The translations under genes were made by a program, and so were the position numbers. Shown here piece by piece: positions 44,726 to 55,510 of a DNA stretch of 64,000 nt. The stretch comes from Lactarius indigo (taxonomy: Eukaryota; Basidiomycota; Agaricomycetes; Russulales; Russulaceae), in assembly GCA_025766275.1 (NCBI GenBank), contig JAFKAC010000014.1, positions 310,001 to 374,000 on the forward strand. The letters run 5' to 3'. The number at the start of each line of letters is the position of its first letter. Position 1 is the first letter of the stretch. The notes below the pieces were generated by a model. That model saw nothing but the letters and a program-made list of their open reading frames with translations. It was not told the origin of the DNA and did not search any database.

Positions 44726-46608
44726 GATTAGGGAACAAGCAGGCGTGCTAGGAACAACTAAAAGCGAAAGGGAATGTGGGGCAGTAAATGATTAAATACA
44801 AGAGTACATGGGCTAGTAGAGACCGGGCGGAAGCACAAAGTGCTTCTCAATCAAAACTTGGTGGTTTGTGTCTGAGTCGAGGCTGCAACGGGCTGGTGGA
44901 AGCCTCCAGAGCATGCTAATGCGCAAGAAAAAACCGCTTCTTCATTGATCCTTTGGCGGTTTTTACTTCTAGGGACTGGCGGGTGGGCGAAAACAAAAGA
45001 GTTACGGTTTTTTGAGCCAGTTGAGGAAATGGACAGACAGGGTGGCATGGAAGAAAGGGATGGGCCACGTGCCGCCCTCCACGCTCGCACAAAGTCTATG
45101 CTCTAGCCTGTGCTCGTTCCTCACTCCGCCTCAGACCTGCTAGGAGGGTGGATAGCTGCTAGAAAGGATACTATCAGAATTGATTGAGAATGCGAAGGGA
45201 AAGAAACCAAGACGAGACGTACAAGCAGTGTCCCTGTAGTTGTGCTGTCGTTGCAAAGAGGTAATGGGTGGCAAACTTGTTTTAGATGTTGAGGTTTCGA
45301 AGACCAGGGAGGGGTGATTGTGTACAGCGGTGAGAGCTGCCACGAGGGATAGGACGTGGTGATGTTGAGGACTGGAGCTCGCTTTGTCGTTGTAATAAGT
45401 CGTTGTTCCTGTTATGGTCACCACCATCTACAACATGAATTGTTTAGGCTGCTACAATGTGACCTACTTCACTGCCCCTGATGTCATCACCACCAATGCC
45501 TCATTTACCAGCGCACCAGCCAGGCTCAGGCTCGGGATCCACGAAAAGTGCTTGAATATGCACCAAACCCATGTGACATGCCCAGGCACAAGGACTGGCA
45601 GCGCTGCCGGAACTGCACTAAGCTTCCAGGGTACAAACTGGGGGAAACGTTGACTGCGGGCTGTGCCACAGCATGCAGGTGGGGTACGGGTAGTTGCTGA
45701 AGTGGGGGTGTGTGTCACACGGCTGTGCATCTGAGAATGCGTCAGTGGACCTCCTGGTGGGGGCTCGTGTACGGATGTTGGGATGAGGTGCTGTAGACCG
45801 GAGACAGCCTGAGTGCAGCGACTAGTGGCTGTAGTGGCTGTTCTGCAACCTGGAAGCTGGTGACACCGTTGGAGATGTGCTGGCAAAAATGCGTCCGGGG
45901 ACTTGGAAGGGACGCCAGCACTGAGACGTGCCGAGCATAGCAAAACAGATAACCATTCCATAACCCTGATTGTTACGAGATAGGTATTCTATAACCCTAA
46001 TTCTGCAGTATAACCTGATTTCCTGAGGATTTCTTCCTTGACTTAATTATGAATCCCGCTCTCGAGTTTTGGGTGTCCGACTGTGTTCTCAAAATGGCAG
46101 GGGACAATCGATATGGAACCAGCTGTAGTAACTGACAATAGACACGTGACCCTCTTTCTTGAACTGTTTTTCTCCTGGGACGACTCGGAGGAGTACCTAA
46201 CTAGATTCACCTCCCCTTAGACTACCTTGACGACGCTGCCGGTGCGCCCACGATTCTTGTAGGACTGAATCCTGAGCGCTGAGCTTGAGAGAATTCACTT
46301 AAAATCAGCTCAAAATCCAAGTTAAAGTCGTATTACGATGACCACTTAAAAGCTGCCAGCGAGTTCAAGCTGCGACTAGATGCATCGTATAAGTGTTCGG
46401 GACCTGAACATTCCCCATGTGCTTCGAGAAGGACAAGTACATGTGCACGTTTGAGATGAGACTGCGACAAATCAACAACGGGGATGGGACGAAGGGCGAA
46501 TGTGAGAGAATAATGTTTTTGTCCTCGGTATGTCATGAGCTCGTCTGAGCTCGTCTAATATCGTACAAAATCATGCGCGTCAAATTAGATCTACGCTTTT
46601 TCGTGAAT
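44726..46608. other. Intergenic between A2 and MFS 4
   Basis: About 1.9 kb with no convincing gene; short ORFs lack protein-like composition or repeats elsewhere. It has the second arm of the 29-bp inverted repeat (46098-46126) and sequence shared with the flank downstream of MFS 3. Confidence 0.5.
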
Positions 46609-48398
46609 TTATCGTTTTCGAGTAATCCTCGGAAGCTGCACAGCGACGCCCAGCCCGACCAACACAACAGCGGGAAGTACCACATACGTAAAGTTTCCCC
46701 CCAAGACGTTGTTGTCCAGTGAGTATGCAAACAACGACGCGGCGGTAGCAGGTCCGACCGTGCGCTGAATCGAGACCATCGTCTGCGCGAGTCCATTCGT
46801 AGCGCCGAGAGACTGCTTGTTTGGGGTGGCGGAAGATATGTACATACATATCGTGGCTTAATCAATCCGCACCGCTTCAGTGACCATCGGAATAGTGACG
46901 TTCTAGGTAACTTACTGAACCCCATATCGGCAAAGCCTATCGCCGAGAGCTGCAGTATCATGAGCAGCACTGCAGTTACGTTTCCGCCGCGAAAGGAATC
47001 ATGTAGCGCTAGGTTTTCGAAGGGGAACATGATGTATACCGGGATAAAACAGAAGATGGCGGCGATAAAGACGCGCCGTGGGCCGAGGCGCTCGACGATA
47101 TGCGGGAAAGCGACGAATTGAAAGATGCCATTCGTGATCCCGTATCCTGTCATCCATAAACCAATGGATGCAGGACTCATGCCGAGCCCGCCGAACTCAA
47201 CCGATGTCGACCAGACGAGTGGGATAAGAGTTACGGCGATTATCTCGAGCAGCGAAATCATGCAGTAGTTCGCAATCGATATCACGACTGGTCTCGTTAG
47301 CAGATCGCGCAATGGTAGCGGCCTCCCCGAGTCCCTTGGATCCAATATTTCTCCCTCTCCCACTCGGGGAAAGTTCGAGTTGACTTCGGCGCTGGGTTTC
47401 GTGGAGGGGATGGTATTCACAGTCTAGGCGAGCGTGTCAGCAGAGTGATTCCCGAAAGAGCAGAGAGTCAACCTCTTTCAAGAAAATCGCAGCCAGAATA
47501 AATGATAGGAGAGCGTATGTAGCGGTTGCGAGACATGGCAGGAAGTATGGGTATTCTCCCCAGAAAGGATGCGAAAAGACATTTGGCCAACGATCTTGTG
47601 GGCGCGAAAGCACACCGCCAATGAAGGGCCTATAGGAACGGATATTAGCGGAATAACAAAGGAAAGAAACGGTATGCCAAACCCTATGGTACTACCGATA
47701 GCCCAGGTTATCAGTATCAATGTGAAGCCGCGTGCCATGTTGGTTTCGTCAGTGAGATCAGCCATCATGCTCTTCATGACACCGATGTTTCCATTAAGCA
47801 TGCCATGTAAACAACGGCTAGAGTGGCCCGGTTAGAGTGAAGATTTTCCAAGATCCGAGACACACCTGAAGACAAGCGCCGGGAAAGAACGGGAAAGGCC
47901 AAACAGGACGCTAGAGAGGACGGTACCGAGAAGGCCGCATAAGAGCACAGGCTTGCGACCTATGTAGTCGGAAAGGCGGCTCCATTGAAATACGGTAACT
48001 GCCTCAGCAGCAAAATACAAGGATACCTACGGATTATTTCAGCGTGTTACGGATGAGTGGAAAACAGACGAGACATACTATGAATCCCGCGTAGTATCCA
48101 ACCTTTCTTTCGTCACCGCCAACAACTGGGAGCTCACTGACAAGCTGAGGCGGTTACTAACAACTTAAGTACCCATGCGGAGTGAAGGACATACCTGGTT
48201 TATGTAGGGGTTAATAGAAAGAGACGTCATGGGCTCACAGAGCTGTAAGATGAGCAAGATGACGATTTGGGTAATAGGAAGTGGTGTTTCTGTTCGTGGT
48301 GTATTTCCATCGTGCAACAGAGGCGTTTCTTCCTGGGGCTCATGAGCATCCTGGGACCTCAGGCTCTTGGGAGACATTGGCGTGCAGGGTGCCAGCAC
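46609..48398 (-). CDS. MFS transporter 4, 7 exons
   Basis: Fourth paralogue, separated from the others by A2. ATG at 48398, or a second Met a few codons on; N-terminus with E-E-T-P-L-L and T-P-L-P-I-T-Q. The loop signature is R-L-S-D-Y-I-G-R-K-P. The central exon ends at the same boundary as in the others and the last exon ends in R-I-T-R-K-R. The seven exons look open. Substrate unknown. Confidence 0.82.
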
Positions 48399-50240
48399 GA
48401 CGAAGATTTATAGGTGACATTGATCAAATCCAAAGCCGGCGCGGTGATAAACCCAGGGGCAAATTCGTTCATGGAAGACTCGAATTGTTCCGCTGGTATG
48501 ACAGGGTTGTCCCCACACATGCCACGTTTACCAAAGATCAGAACCATACGTCCTCCCAGTTTTGATAAGACTATTTGTCTCAGTATTGGGTTAGTATGGA
48601 CGTGTCGTTCTAACGTCTGCATGTATTGATGATGGCCCCAAGACGGAAATATCACTGTGGTGCTGGTGACTCTTGCCGCGACTTGACATGTACAACCAGT
48701 GAACCACTGAGGGTTTTGTCCTCCGAGTCGATCTCCTGACCCGTGATTGTGAACTTTCCAGCGGGTTCTTGTTCCATTCTTCCGAGTCTGCACTTTTCTC
48801 TCTCTTGTGCACTGCCCCAAAGTAATTCCCGCCGTTCAGGACCGAGCTTGGGACCGAATTTCATTAAAGGCAGACGTACTTGATCGCAAGCCTGGGCCCC
48901 CGGTTGAATGTCCCTTACACTGGCAAGAGAAAAGCCCGTAAAACAGAATGAAAATAATCAAGAAAATAATTCTTTGGTTCTTTGAATGATAAGCCGACCT
49001 CGGACAGCCAACTTGCCTATCTCGGCTAGCCTAGATTATCAATGGAATCACAAAATATGATATAATAAGATCCACCTATCTGGGCCCGAACAAGGGCCCG
49101 AGTGATACTTTGGACGTTTCACCAACAACAGGGTTCCACTCTAACTTGCTGTACGTAGGTTGCGCCGCTGCGTAAGTACAGATGTTTTTTTTTTTTTGAA
49201 TCCATTTACGTGCGCCTTGGGGCCTAATACCCTATGTAGCACGAATCTGCGTGTCTAATACATGTATGAAGTGACCATCCGTAGAGAGCACTGATTATCG
49301 TAAGTCCCCCCCACTTCCGTGAGAGAGTGGCTTGGCTTCCCGTCAAGCGTTGGGTTAAGAGGGGCGGTTGTGCCACCTTGGCGTGAGTTGCGAGTGCATT
49401 GAGGAGCTTGCGCGGACTTGATGACGTGAATTGAGCTTGCTACTACGTCTTCCTCTTCGCTTAACGAGTCTTGAGTGGGCCTGTCAGGTTCGGCGACTCG
49501 TGGGAATGTAAGAGAGAGGTGAGAATGTTTGGGGGATGTTCGTGGTGGGTGTGGGGTGATGGCTTGTGGGTCCGTCTATTTGTGTTTCCAATTCCCTCGC
49601 CCCTTTCCTTCCCTGCTCCTATCTCTCGTGCTTGCCATTGCGTATACTTGCGAGAGCCGTCCTGAGTCTTGAATGAATTTGACCAGATGATCGTCTTAGG
49701 GTCTTGCAGAAGCTTCGCGTAGGCTTCTTCCGTTGCTCTTCTCGTTTTGTGGAAGTACAGACGTCTCTTCTATAGACACCGCGTTCTCGATCGGCGGTAC
49801 GGATTTGGAAGCGATGAGAGTTACTGGTGATAAGATTTTAGCGCGAATGTTGATGCACGTTGATGGGAGAAATGCTGGCGGCGTCGAGAGAAGGAGGACA
49901 GGCCAAACTCCAAGGCAAGTGATCCGGGCTCGTTTAAACGAAGACCGTAAGAGCGGGCCCGCAGTACTGTAAAGGCTCTAGAAAAGAAAGAATGTCACGT
50001 CGGCTGGGAGCCCGCTGCCGCACGTAGGTTTGGCTTGGGTTTTGGTCTCCCTGAGGAACTAAATCGTCGCGATACGCCTGTAGTAGGTCCCGAGGAGTGC
50101 CTATCAGATGACGGAGGAGTAACACCCGCACGACAGGCTGGAATCCGTCAAACATCTCCAAACCCCATTTCCTTACTACCGCGGCCATCATCTTCGTACG
50201 TCGCGGACTCGGAGGTTCGTAATGCGATCTCACCTCCACG
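48399..50240. other. Intergenic; one unassigned minus-strand stretch
   Basis: A minus-strand stretch at about 48652-48864 reads like protein (I-T-G-Q-E-I-D-S-E-D-K-T-L-S-G-S-L) and may be the 5' exon of a lost gene, but no continuation was found. A T run near 49187 and short C runs occur. Otherwise nothing recognised. Confidence 0.4.
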
Positions 50241-50360
50241 AATCCTGAGGCCTGAGGTTCGGTATTACAACCAATTACAGTCAGAGCATTCGTTTTACAG
50301 TTTTCTATACAGGGCTACAGCGAGACATAATCACGACGATTCCCGGATTGAAGGGAATAT

Positions 50361-50592
50361 TAGCGCATCAATGAACCTCGCGTCTTTCTCAGAGACTCCG
50401 CAATTCTCAAGAATGTCTCTGCGAGTCGAACCTTGAGGATGTTAGCTTTGTTTGTTCGTGCGAGATGCGTAAGTACGTACCGTATCGAGAGCTGTCGTGA
50501 AAGATGACGGTATCCTTGCTGTGGCAGGAAACATGGGGTCGTGGGGGGCTTCGTTCTGTATTTTGAGAGCAAGCTGCGCCATCTTACGGAGG
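50361..50592 (-). pseudogene. VLIG/VWA gene 3' fragment
   Basis: It matches the last two exons and last intron of the large GTPase gene (18497-18740): A-Q-L-A-L-K-I-Q, A-R-I-P-S-S-F, then after an intron L-A-E-T-F-L-R-I-A-E-S-L-R-K. Similarity extends beyond the stop to about 50240. Everything upstream of the final exons is missing. A truncated duplicate. Confidence 0.75.
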
Positions 50593-50642
50593 GTTGAGGC
50601 TGATGAATTTTGGTAAGAGATAGAAGGTGATAAAACGCAGCG

Positions 50643-50722
50643 GGCTGGCACCGTTGTCAGAAACGACTGTATTAGACAGAATGATAAAACTACTTGCCTG
50701 GCACCATTGTCAGAAACGACTG
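50643..50722 (+). repeat. Two ~26-bp direct repeats
   Basis: GGCACC[GA]TTGTCAGAAACGACT occurs twice, about 53 bp apart, between the VLIG fragment and the low-complexity region. Meaning unknown. Confidence 0.6.
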
Positions 50723-50979
50723 AAGTACCAGGTGCACGTAAGGCGACTTAAATACATTGTAAAGAATGTAGCTACTACATGTGAAATCACCAGTACCAAT
50801 GATATCTCAACTAAGTAGAGGGGAACAGATTGTCCCTGATCATACTTGTAAAGTAAAGTCCGAATTGTATCTAAGGATCGTGATGCGAGACTACACCTCG
50901 TGTTTCACTCATGCCCGATGCTGAGGTAACTCACGTGTGGACGCACTCTCTCATTTCAACATCTCCCCCTAGTGGTGTC

Positions 50980-51200
50980 AAAGTCCAGTTCAGTTCAGTT
51001 CTTTCCCCTTTTGGCTGAACCCCAAACCAGACCGTTGGTCCAGTTCAGGTGATTTGGCTGAACCCTGAACTGGACCCCAGTTTGGGGTTCACAACAGTCC
51101 GGTTCTGGTTCAGGAGGCTGTGAACCTGAACTGGACCTGAAGTAGGAATTTCGGTCTGGTTCTGGTTCAGAAGCCGAACTGAATGCTAAATTGAGGTTTC
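50980..51200. repeat. CAGTTCAG/GGTTCAG-rich block
   Basis: Dense copies of TTCAG, CTGAACC and GGTTCA on both strands, starting with CAGTTCAGTTCAGTTC. Such motif clusters are common at ends of hAT-like DNA transposons. No transposase or clear opposite end was found. Confidence 0.45.
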
Positions 51201-51529
51201 TGTTTATATAATCACACCAAACATCGTCACTACCATCATGCTTTCAATATCAATTGTAAGAATGTTATTGTATCTACTGCCCCCACTATTGAGTCCACTG
51301 CATCTGCACCCCTTCCAATATCCAACTACAGCCTCGCCCAAACCGCTGGCGTCTGCAGTGACCATTCAGGTGGGTGAGTGGCAGCCTGGCAGGTGCTAGC
51401 TGCTGGCGGGTTCGACATCTTGCAGCTCCCCTTCTCACTCTTGGAGTTCAAAATGTTGATCTATTAATCTACTACTACTGTATGATAGTACTCATGACCG
51501 TGGTTGTCGTTGCCCCATGGTCATTGGGA

Positions 51530-51730
51530 CCCTATCACCATCGTGGTCACCCCACTGCTGTCATGGTCGCCATCACCAAGGTCGTTGTGGTCGCCTTGTC
51601 ACCATTGCTGAGGTCATTGTCATTGCCTTGTGGTTGCTTCGTCACCGTTGCCGAGGTCATTGCTGTTGCCTCATCGCTGTGGTCGCCTCATCACCGTGGC
51701 TGAGGTCATCGTGGTCACAGGTCACCTCAA
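51530..51730 (+). repeat. Minisatellite GTGGTCGCCTTGTCACC type
   Basis: Imperfect units of about 40-45 bp built on GTGGTCGCC-TTGTCACC-TTGC(C/T)GAGGTCATT. One more copy lies at about 52405-52460, so the repeat brackets the UGGT fragment. Element B1 inserted into that right copy. Confidence 0.65.
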
Positions 51731-51771
51731 CATGAGCACTGCAAGAGCACAGACCTGGAGAGGTTGACGAC

Positions 51772-52365
51772 TCACGAAGACAAGGGGCCGCCCGCATGAT
51801 CGAGGGTGTCCGGGCCCGTAAGGTGCACGAGCCTTTCCACATTGCAGACAACCTCTCCATACCAATCCACCCACGAGCCACACGATTCTGCATCTGCAAC
51901 AGCGTCATTCAGGGTCTTTCTCGCATTGTCCAAATAATGTTCGTAAAAGGCGACGATTTTTGGATTTGCAGCGTGCAGGGCAAGCTGTGCTTGAACAACT
52001 TCTACTGCACCTGGTTTGGACAAGTAGCCGGCAGAGAGTGCCATCTGTAATGCGAGCTGCTGCTGCACCTCGGGTGAGAGCTTGTCTTTGGCCGGAAATG
52101 CGTCAGGGCTGGTCAAGGCATCCAAGAGTGGAAAGAATGCACCAGGTTCTTCTAATGAAATCGTTTCTCTGCAAAAGGAGACGTGACATTAGTCATAAGA
52201 TAATCGTCATGAGGGGTCGTACATGAGTTTGAGGAGGAATGGCGGAGAAGGCCAGGAGGTGTGGAGGGAGATGTTGACTGGTGGAGAAGAACTGTGACAA
52301 AAAATGGCAGAGGAAAGCAGGGACAGGACAAGACCAGCCCATACTGAGATGGAGCTCGTCCTCAT
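51772..52365 (-). pseudogene. UGGT 5' fragment (truncated)
   Basis: ATG 52365 opens a signal-peptide-like start, followed by S-L-H-T-S-W-P-S-P-P. A 54-bp intron (52169-52222) follows, then an exon with E-P-G-A-F-F-P-L-L-D, A-L-H-A-A-N-P-K-I and C-G-S-W-V-D-W-Y-G. These are hallmarks of the N-terminal thioredoxin-like part of UDP-glucose:glycoprotein glucosyltransferase, the ER glycoprotein quality-control enzyme. The full enzyme is near 1,500 residues; only about 170 remain. After a plausible donor at the end of the second exon the sequence runs into minisatellite. A dead gene fragment unless the rest lies elsewhere. Confidence 0.7.
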
Positions 52366-52460
52366 TTCGGTGCCAGTGGAATGCGAGCCTAGGCTAGACG
52401 GTCACTCGTCACTGTTATCGAGGTTGTTGTGGTCGCCTTGTCACTGTTGCCGAGGTCGTC

Positions 52461-52990
52461 TGTTACGTTTCGACGTGGACTAGCTACTCGGACTCGGACC
52501 CTTACTGTACCGGTTGCGATTACGGCGGTAAGGTATATTAGTCGCGGACTTACTTACGGTGATACGGTAGCACGATAGGCGATTGCACACGATAGCTGAC
52601 TGAGCGGTACCTGGGTGACTCGATACTAGTACAGGTACTAGTAGTATTAGTTTTGAGATGTTTCTGCGATACGTTGGACACTTTACTACTGTGACTCATA
52701 GCAGCGCTTCTAAGCCTGCTCGACTTGTATTTATAGTGTCTAGTGAAGACCAAGATACGCCATCTTGGTCTTCTTAAATCGTCACTTGTTTCCTTTCTCT
52801 CTTCGCCTTCGCCTCAGAGAGGTTGCCAACTCATTCGTGATCACGCACATAGACTTGCCAGTGTACCTTCGCGTATTCATCAAGGCAAGGGCTTGGACCT
52901 TCGTGTCTTCAAGTTGACTGCATCGCCGTATTGCTAAGTTGTTACCGCTACTCCGTGCTCAAGTCGGGCTAACGTCGTGACGGCGTTACA
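52461..52990 (+). repeat. B1 5' LTR (530 bp)
   Basis: TGTTACG to CGTTACA. TATA-like TATTTATA near 52729, RNA-start 11-mer at 52762-52772, hairpin with loop AAGTC at 52957-52969. It lacks the CT microsatellite of the B2 LTRs. Confidence 0.92.
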
Positions 52991-52992
52991 TT

Positions 52993-53003
52993 AAGACCAA
53001 GAT
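52993..53003 (+). promoter_or_regulatory. B1 self-priming primer binding site
   Basis: AAGACCAAGAT, 2 nt after the LTR, exact complement of the 11-mer at 52762-52772. Confidence 0.78.
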
Positions 53004-53009
53004 CCCATC

Positions 53010-53519
53010 GTGGCCGTAACAACAAGAGACCAGTGGACGAGTTTCCGTCCTTACTCGCTCCCACAAAGGGGAGAACGCAACGTCCCTACGCGCTTCTTAC
53101 AAGCTGCTAGTTGGAGGGAAAGACAGGAAGAAACCGGATATTTCGTAGAGTTTAACGGGCCGACCAGGTTCTGCCCAGTTGAGTTCAATTTCGACCATTT
53201 GTGCTGGGTAGAGGTTACGTGGAACCCCATAGACTCTCAGTGGGACGCCGTACGACCAGCAGGACCCAGATATCACTGCGATATCGACGCAAGAGAGCTT
53301 AATAGCCAGGCTGACTGGGGCCCTATTGACGGGCAAGTAAGAGAACACTCTACTGGAGAAGTAGTGTCAGAAGGAGGGCAAAGCCAAGAAGAAGACGAAG
53401 GACGAGAACCGGAACAAACAGAGACTAGCGGGGGAGCAATACAAGATCTCCTTCTTGAACGAGCTGAGTCCGCCCACATCACAGAACCAGAGCCAATTCA
53501 CATTCGATCACCAGCTATC
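53010..53519 (+). CDS. B1 Gag N-terminal extension, non-AUG
   Basis: About 170 codons open after an in-frame TAA that overlaps the PBS (52992-52994), so the frame cannot be read from the LTR. The first possible starts are near-cognate codons such as the GTG at 53010. It is conserved with families A and B2 from T-R-D-Q-W on. No ATG in any frame occurs between 52762 and 53519. The extension leads in frame into gag at ATG 53520. Confidence 0.65.
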
Positions 53520-54448
53520 ATGGCTACTATCACTCGAGCTATGGAAGAAGTAGCACTTGCAGAATCGCACGATATACGAACGGAAGGAGAAATACTCATG
53601 CCCATTCACCCAGAGACCGGAAGACAGATGACGGCCGACGACCCCGCAATATTCCGCGCAATAGGGTCGGACAGAGGAGACCCGCCGTCAGGAAGACCCC
53701 TCGCACTAGAACTACCCCCAGGAATAGGCGGGCCTAGTGGAGATCCACCACCGCCACCAGGAGGGGGAGTCCCCTTTGATCTACAAAGAACCGAGCCACC
53801 ACGAAGACCGCCTAGTGGACCACCAAGCGGAGGCGGCGGAGGCAGAGGCGGCGGAGGTGGAGGGGGTGCAGCTGCTGGCGGGGGAGGAGGACATCATAAC
53901 GAAAAACTCACCGGCGAGCCACCTTCCATTTTTGACGGAGACAGACTCAAAATAGACCAATTCCTGACACAGTGGCACGTCTATTGGGGCATGAATCTGG
54001 ACGCCCCCATCATGCGAAACGACTACAGGAGATGCCTCCTGTTCCTATCCTACATCAAAGGCGGCGCAGTCAGTGAATGGGTATTATCCTTCCTGAACTG
54101 GCTCAATCGACAGATACAACGAGGAATCAGTCCCTACACTCCGGCGCTCTGGGAAGCCGTTGCCGACGGCTTCAGCCAGCGTTTTGAAAACACACTAGAA
54201 CGAGAACAAGCCCAAGCCATATTACGAAAGGGCTTCAAAATGGCCGGCGAGGACATTGACAAGTACGTCAATGACTTTGAACAGCTCGCACGGAAGGCTC
54301 ATTACCGCCTCAACAAACCGCAAACCATCGACCTTTTTACATCGGGTTTGCCCAAGGAACTATTCAAAAATGCGTTCCAGTTTGACGACCCTACCACGTT
54401 TGATGACTGGAAGAGGGCTGTCCTCAAGCGACAGAAGAACTACATACA
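53520..54448 (+). pseudogene. gag: B1 gag, 5' part
   Basis: First AUG of the leader, M-A-T-I-T-R, matching the equivalent start in A1 and B2. A Gly-rich linker and capsid core follow. Cut by B2 after N-Y-I-H, with target duplication ATACA at 54444-54448. Confidence 0.85.
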
Positions 54449-54757
54449 TGTTACGTTTCGACTCATACCCTTACTGTACCGGTTGTCACTACGGCGGTAA
54501 GGTATATTAGTGACGGACTTATCTACGACGCGTGGAGATACGGTAGTACGATAGGAGATACGGTACTGATAGCTGACTGAGGACAACGCCACCAATACTA
54601 GTACTAGTAGTACTAGGGTTTGAGATACTTACGCGATACGTTGGACGCTACTTACTGTGACTCATAGCAGCGCTTCTAAGCCTGCTCGTTTATGTATTTA
54701 ACCTGTCTTGTGAAGACCAAGATACGCCATCTTGGTCTTCTTGAATCGTCACTTGTT

Positions 54758-54795
<38 letters not shown>

Positions 54796-54978
54796 TTCTC
54801 CTTCAAGCAGCAAATAGAAGTCCGTCTTCATCCGTGACGCAAGATAGTAACTCCGTTGAGGTGCACCTTTGAGTGTTCACCATTGTCTACGCTTGGACCT
54901 TCGTGTCTTCAAGGCATTCGCTAAGTTGTTACCGCCTCCATAGAGCTCAAGTCGAGCTAACGTCGTGACGACGTTACA
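54449..54978 (+). repeat. B2 5' LTR (530 bp) with CT microsatellite
   Basis: TGTTACG to CGTTACA. RNA-start 11-mer at 54729-54739, then a (TC)n tract of about 32 nt at 54761-54792, and the hairpin with loop AAGTC at 54944-54958. A terminal stem AACGTCGT-G-ACGACGTT lies at 54959-54975. PBS at 54981-54991. Confidence 0.93.
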
Positions 54979-54997
54979 TTAAGACCAAGATACCACC

Positions 54998-55510
54998 GTG
55001 GCCGTAACAACAAGAGATCAGTGGATGAGTTTCCGTCCCTATTTGCTCCCAAGAAGAGGAGAACGTAACGTCCCCACGTGCTTTCTACAAGCCGCTAGTT
55101 GGAGGGAAAGACAAGAAGAAACCGGATATTTTGTGGAATTCAACGGACCTAGTAGGTTCCGACCAGTTGAGTTCAACTTCGACCACTTGTGTTGGACGGA
55201 GATTACGTGGAATCCCATAGAATCCCAGTGGGACGTCATACGACCAGCAGGACCTAGATATCGGTGCGACATCGACACCCGAGAGCTCAACAGCCGAGCA
55301 GATTGGGGCCCCATCGACGGGCAAGTACGAGAACACTCTACTGGAGAAGTGATATCAGAAGAGGAGGAACAAAGCCAAGATGAGAGTGAAGGGCGAGAGC
55401 CAAATCAAACAGAAACTAGCGGAGGAGCAATACAAGATCTCCTCATTGAACGAGCTGAGTCCGTGCACATTACCGAACCAGAGCCAATTCACATCCGATC
55501 ACCAGCCATT
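54998..55510 (+). CDS. B2 Gag N-terminal extension, non-AUG
   Basis: Same conserved domain as in A1 and B1, about 171 codons, in frame with gag ATG 55511. Two ATGs are present here: one in frame at 55025 (ACG in B1) and one out of frame at 55380. The leader is therefore less clean than in A1 and B1. Confidence 0.6.

Noticed and set aside
45414..45653. 79-codon plus-strand ORF
   Set aside because: No relative in the window, no splice continuation, no domain.
48359..48820. 153-codon minus-strand ORF upstream of MFS 4
   Set aside because: It overlaps the MFS start exon in another frame and reads as chance apart from the short stretch noted in the intergenic entry.
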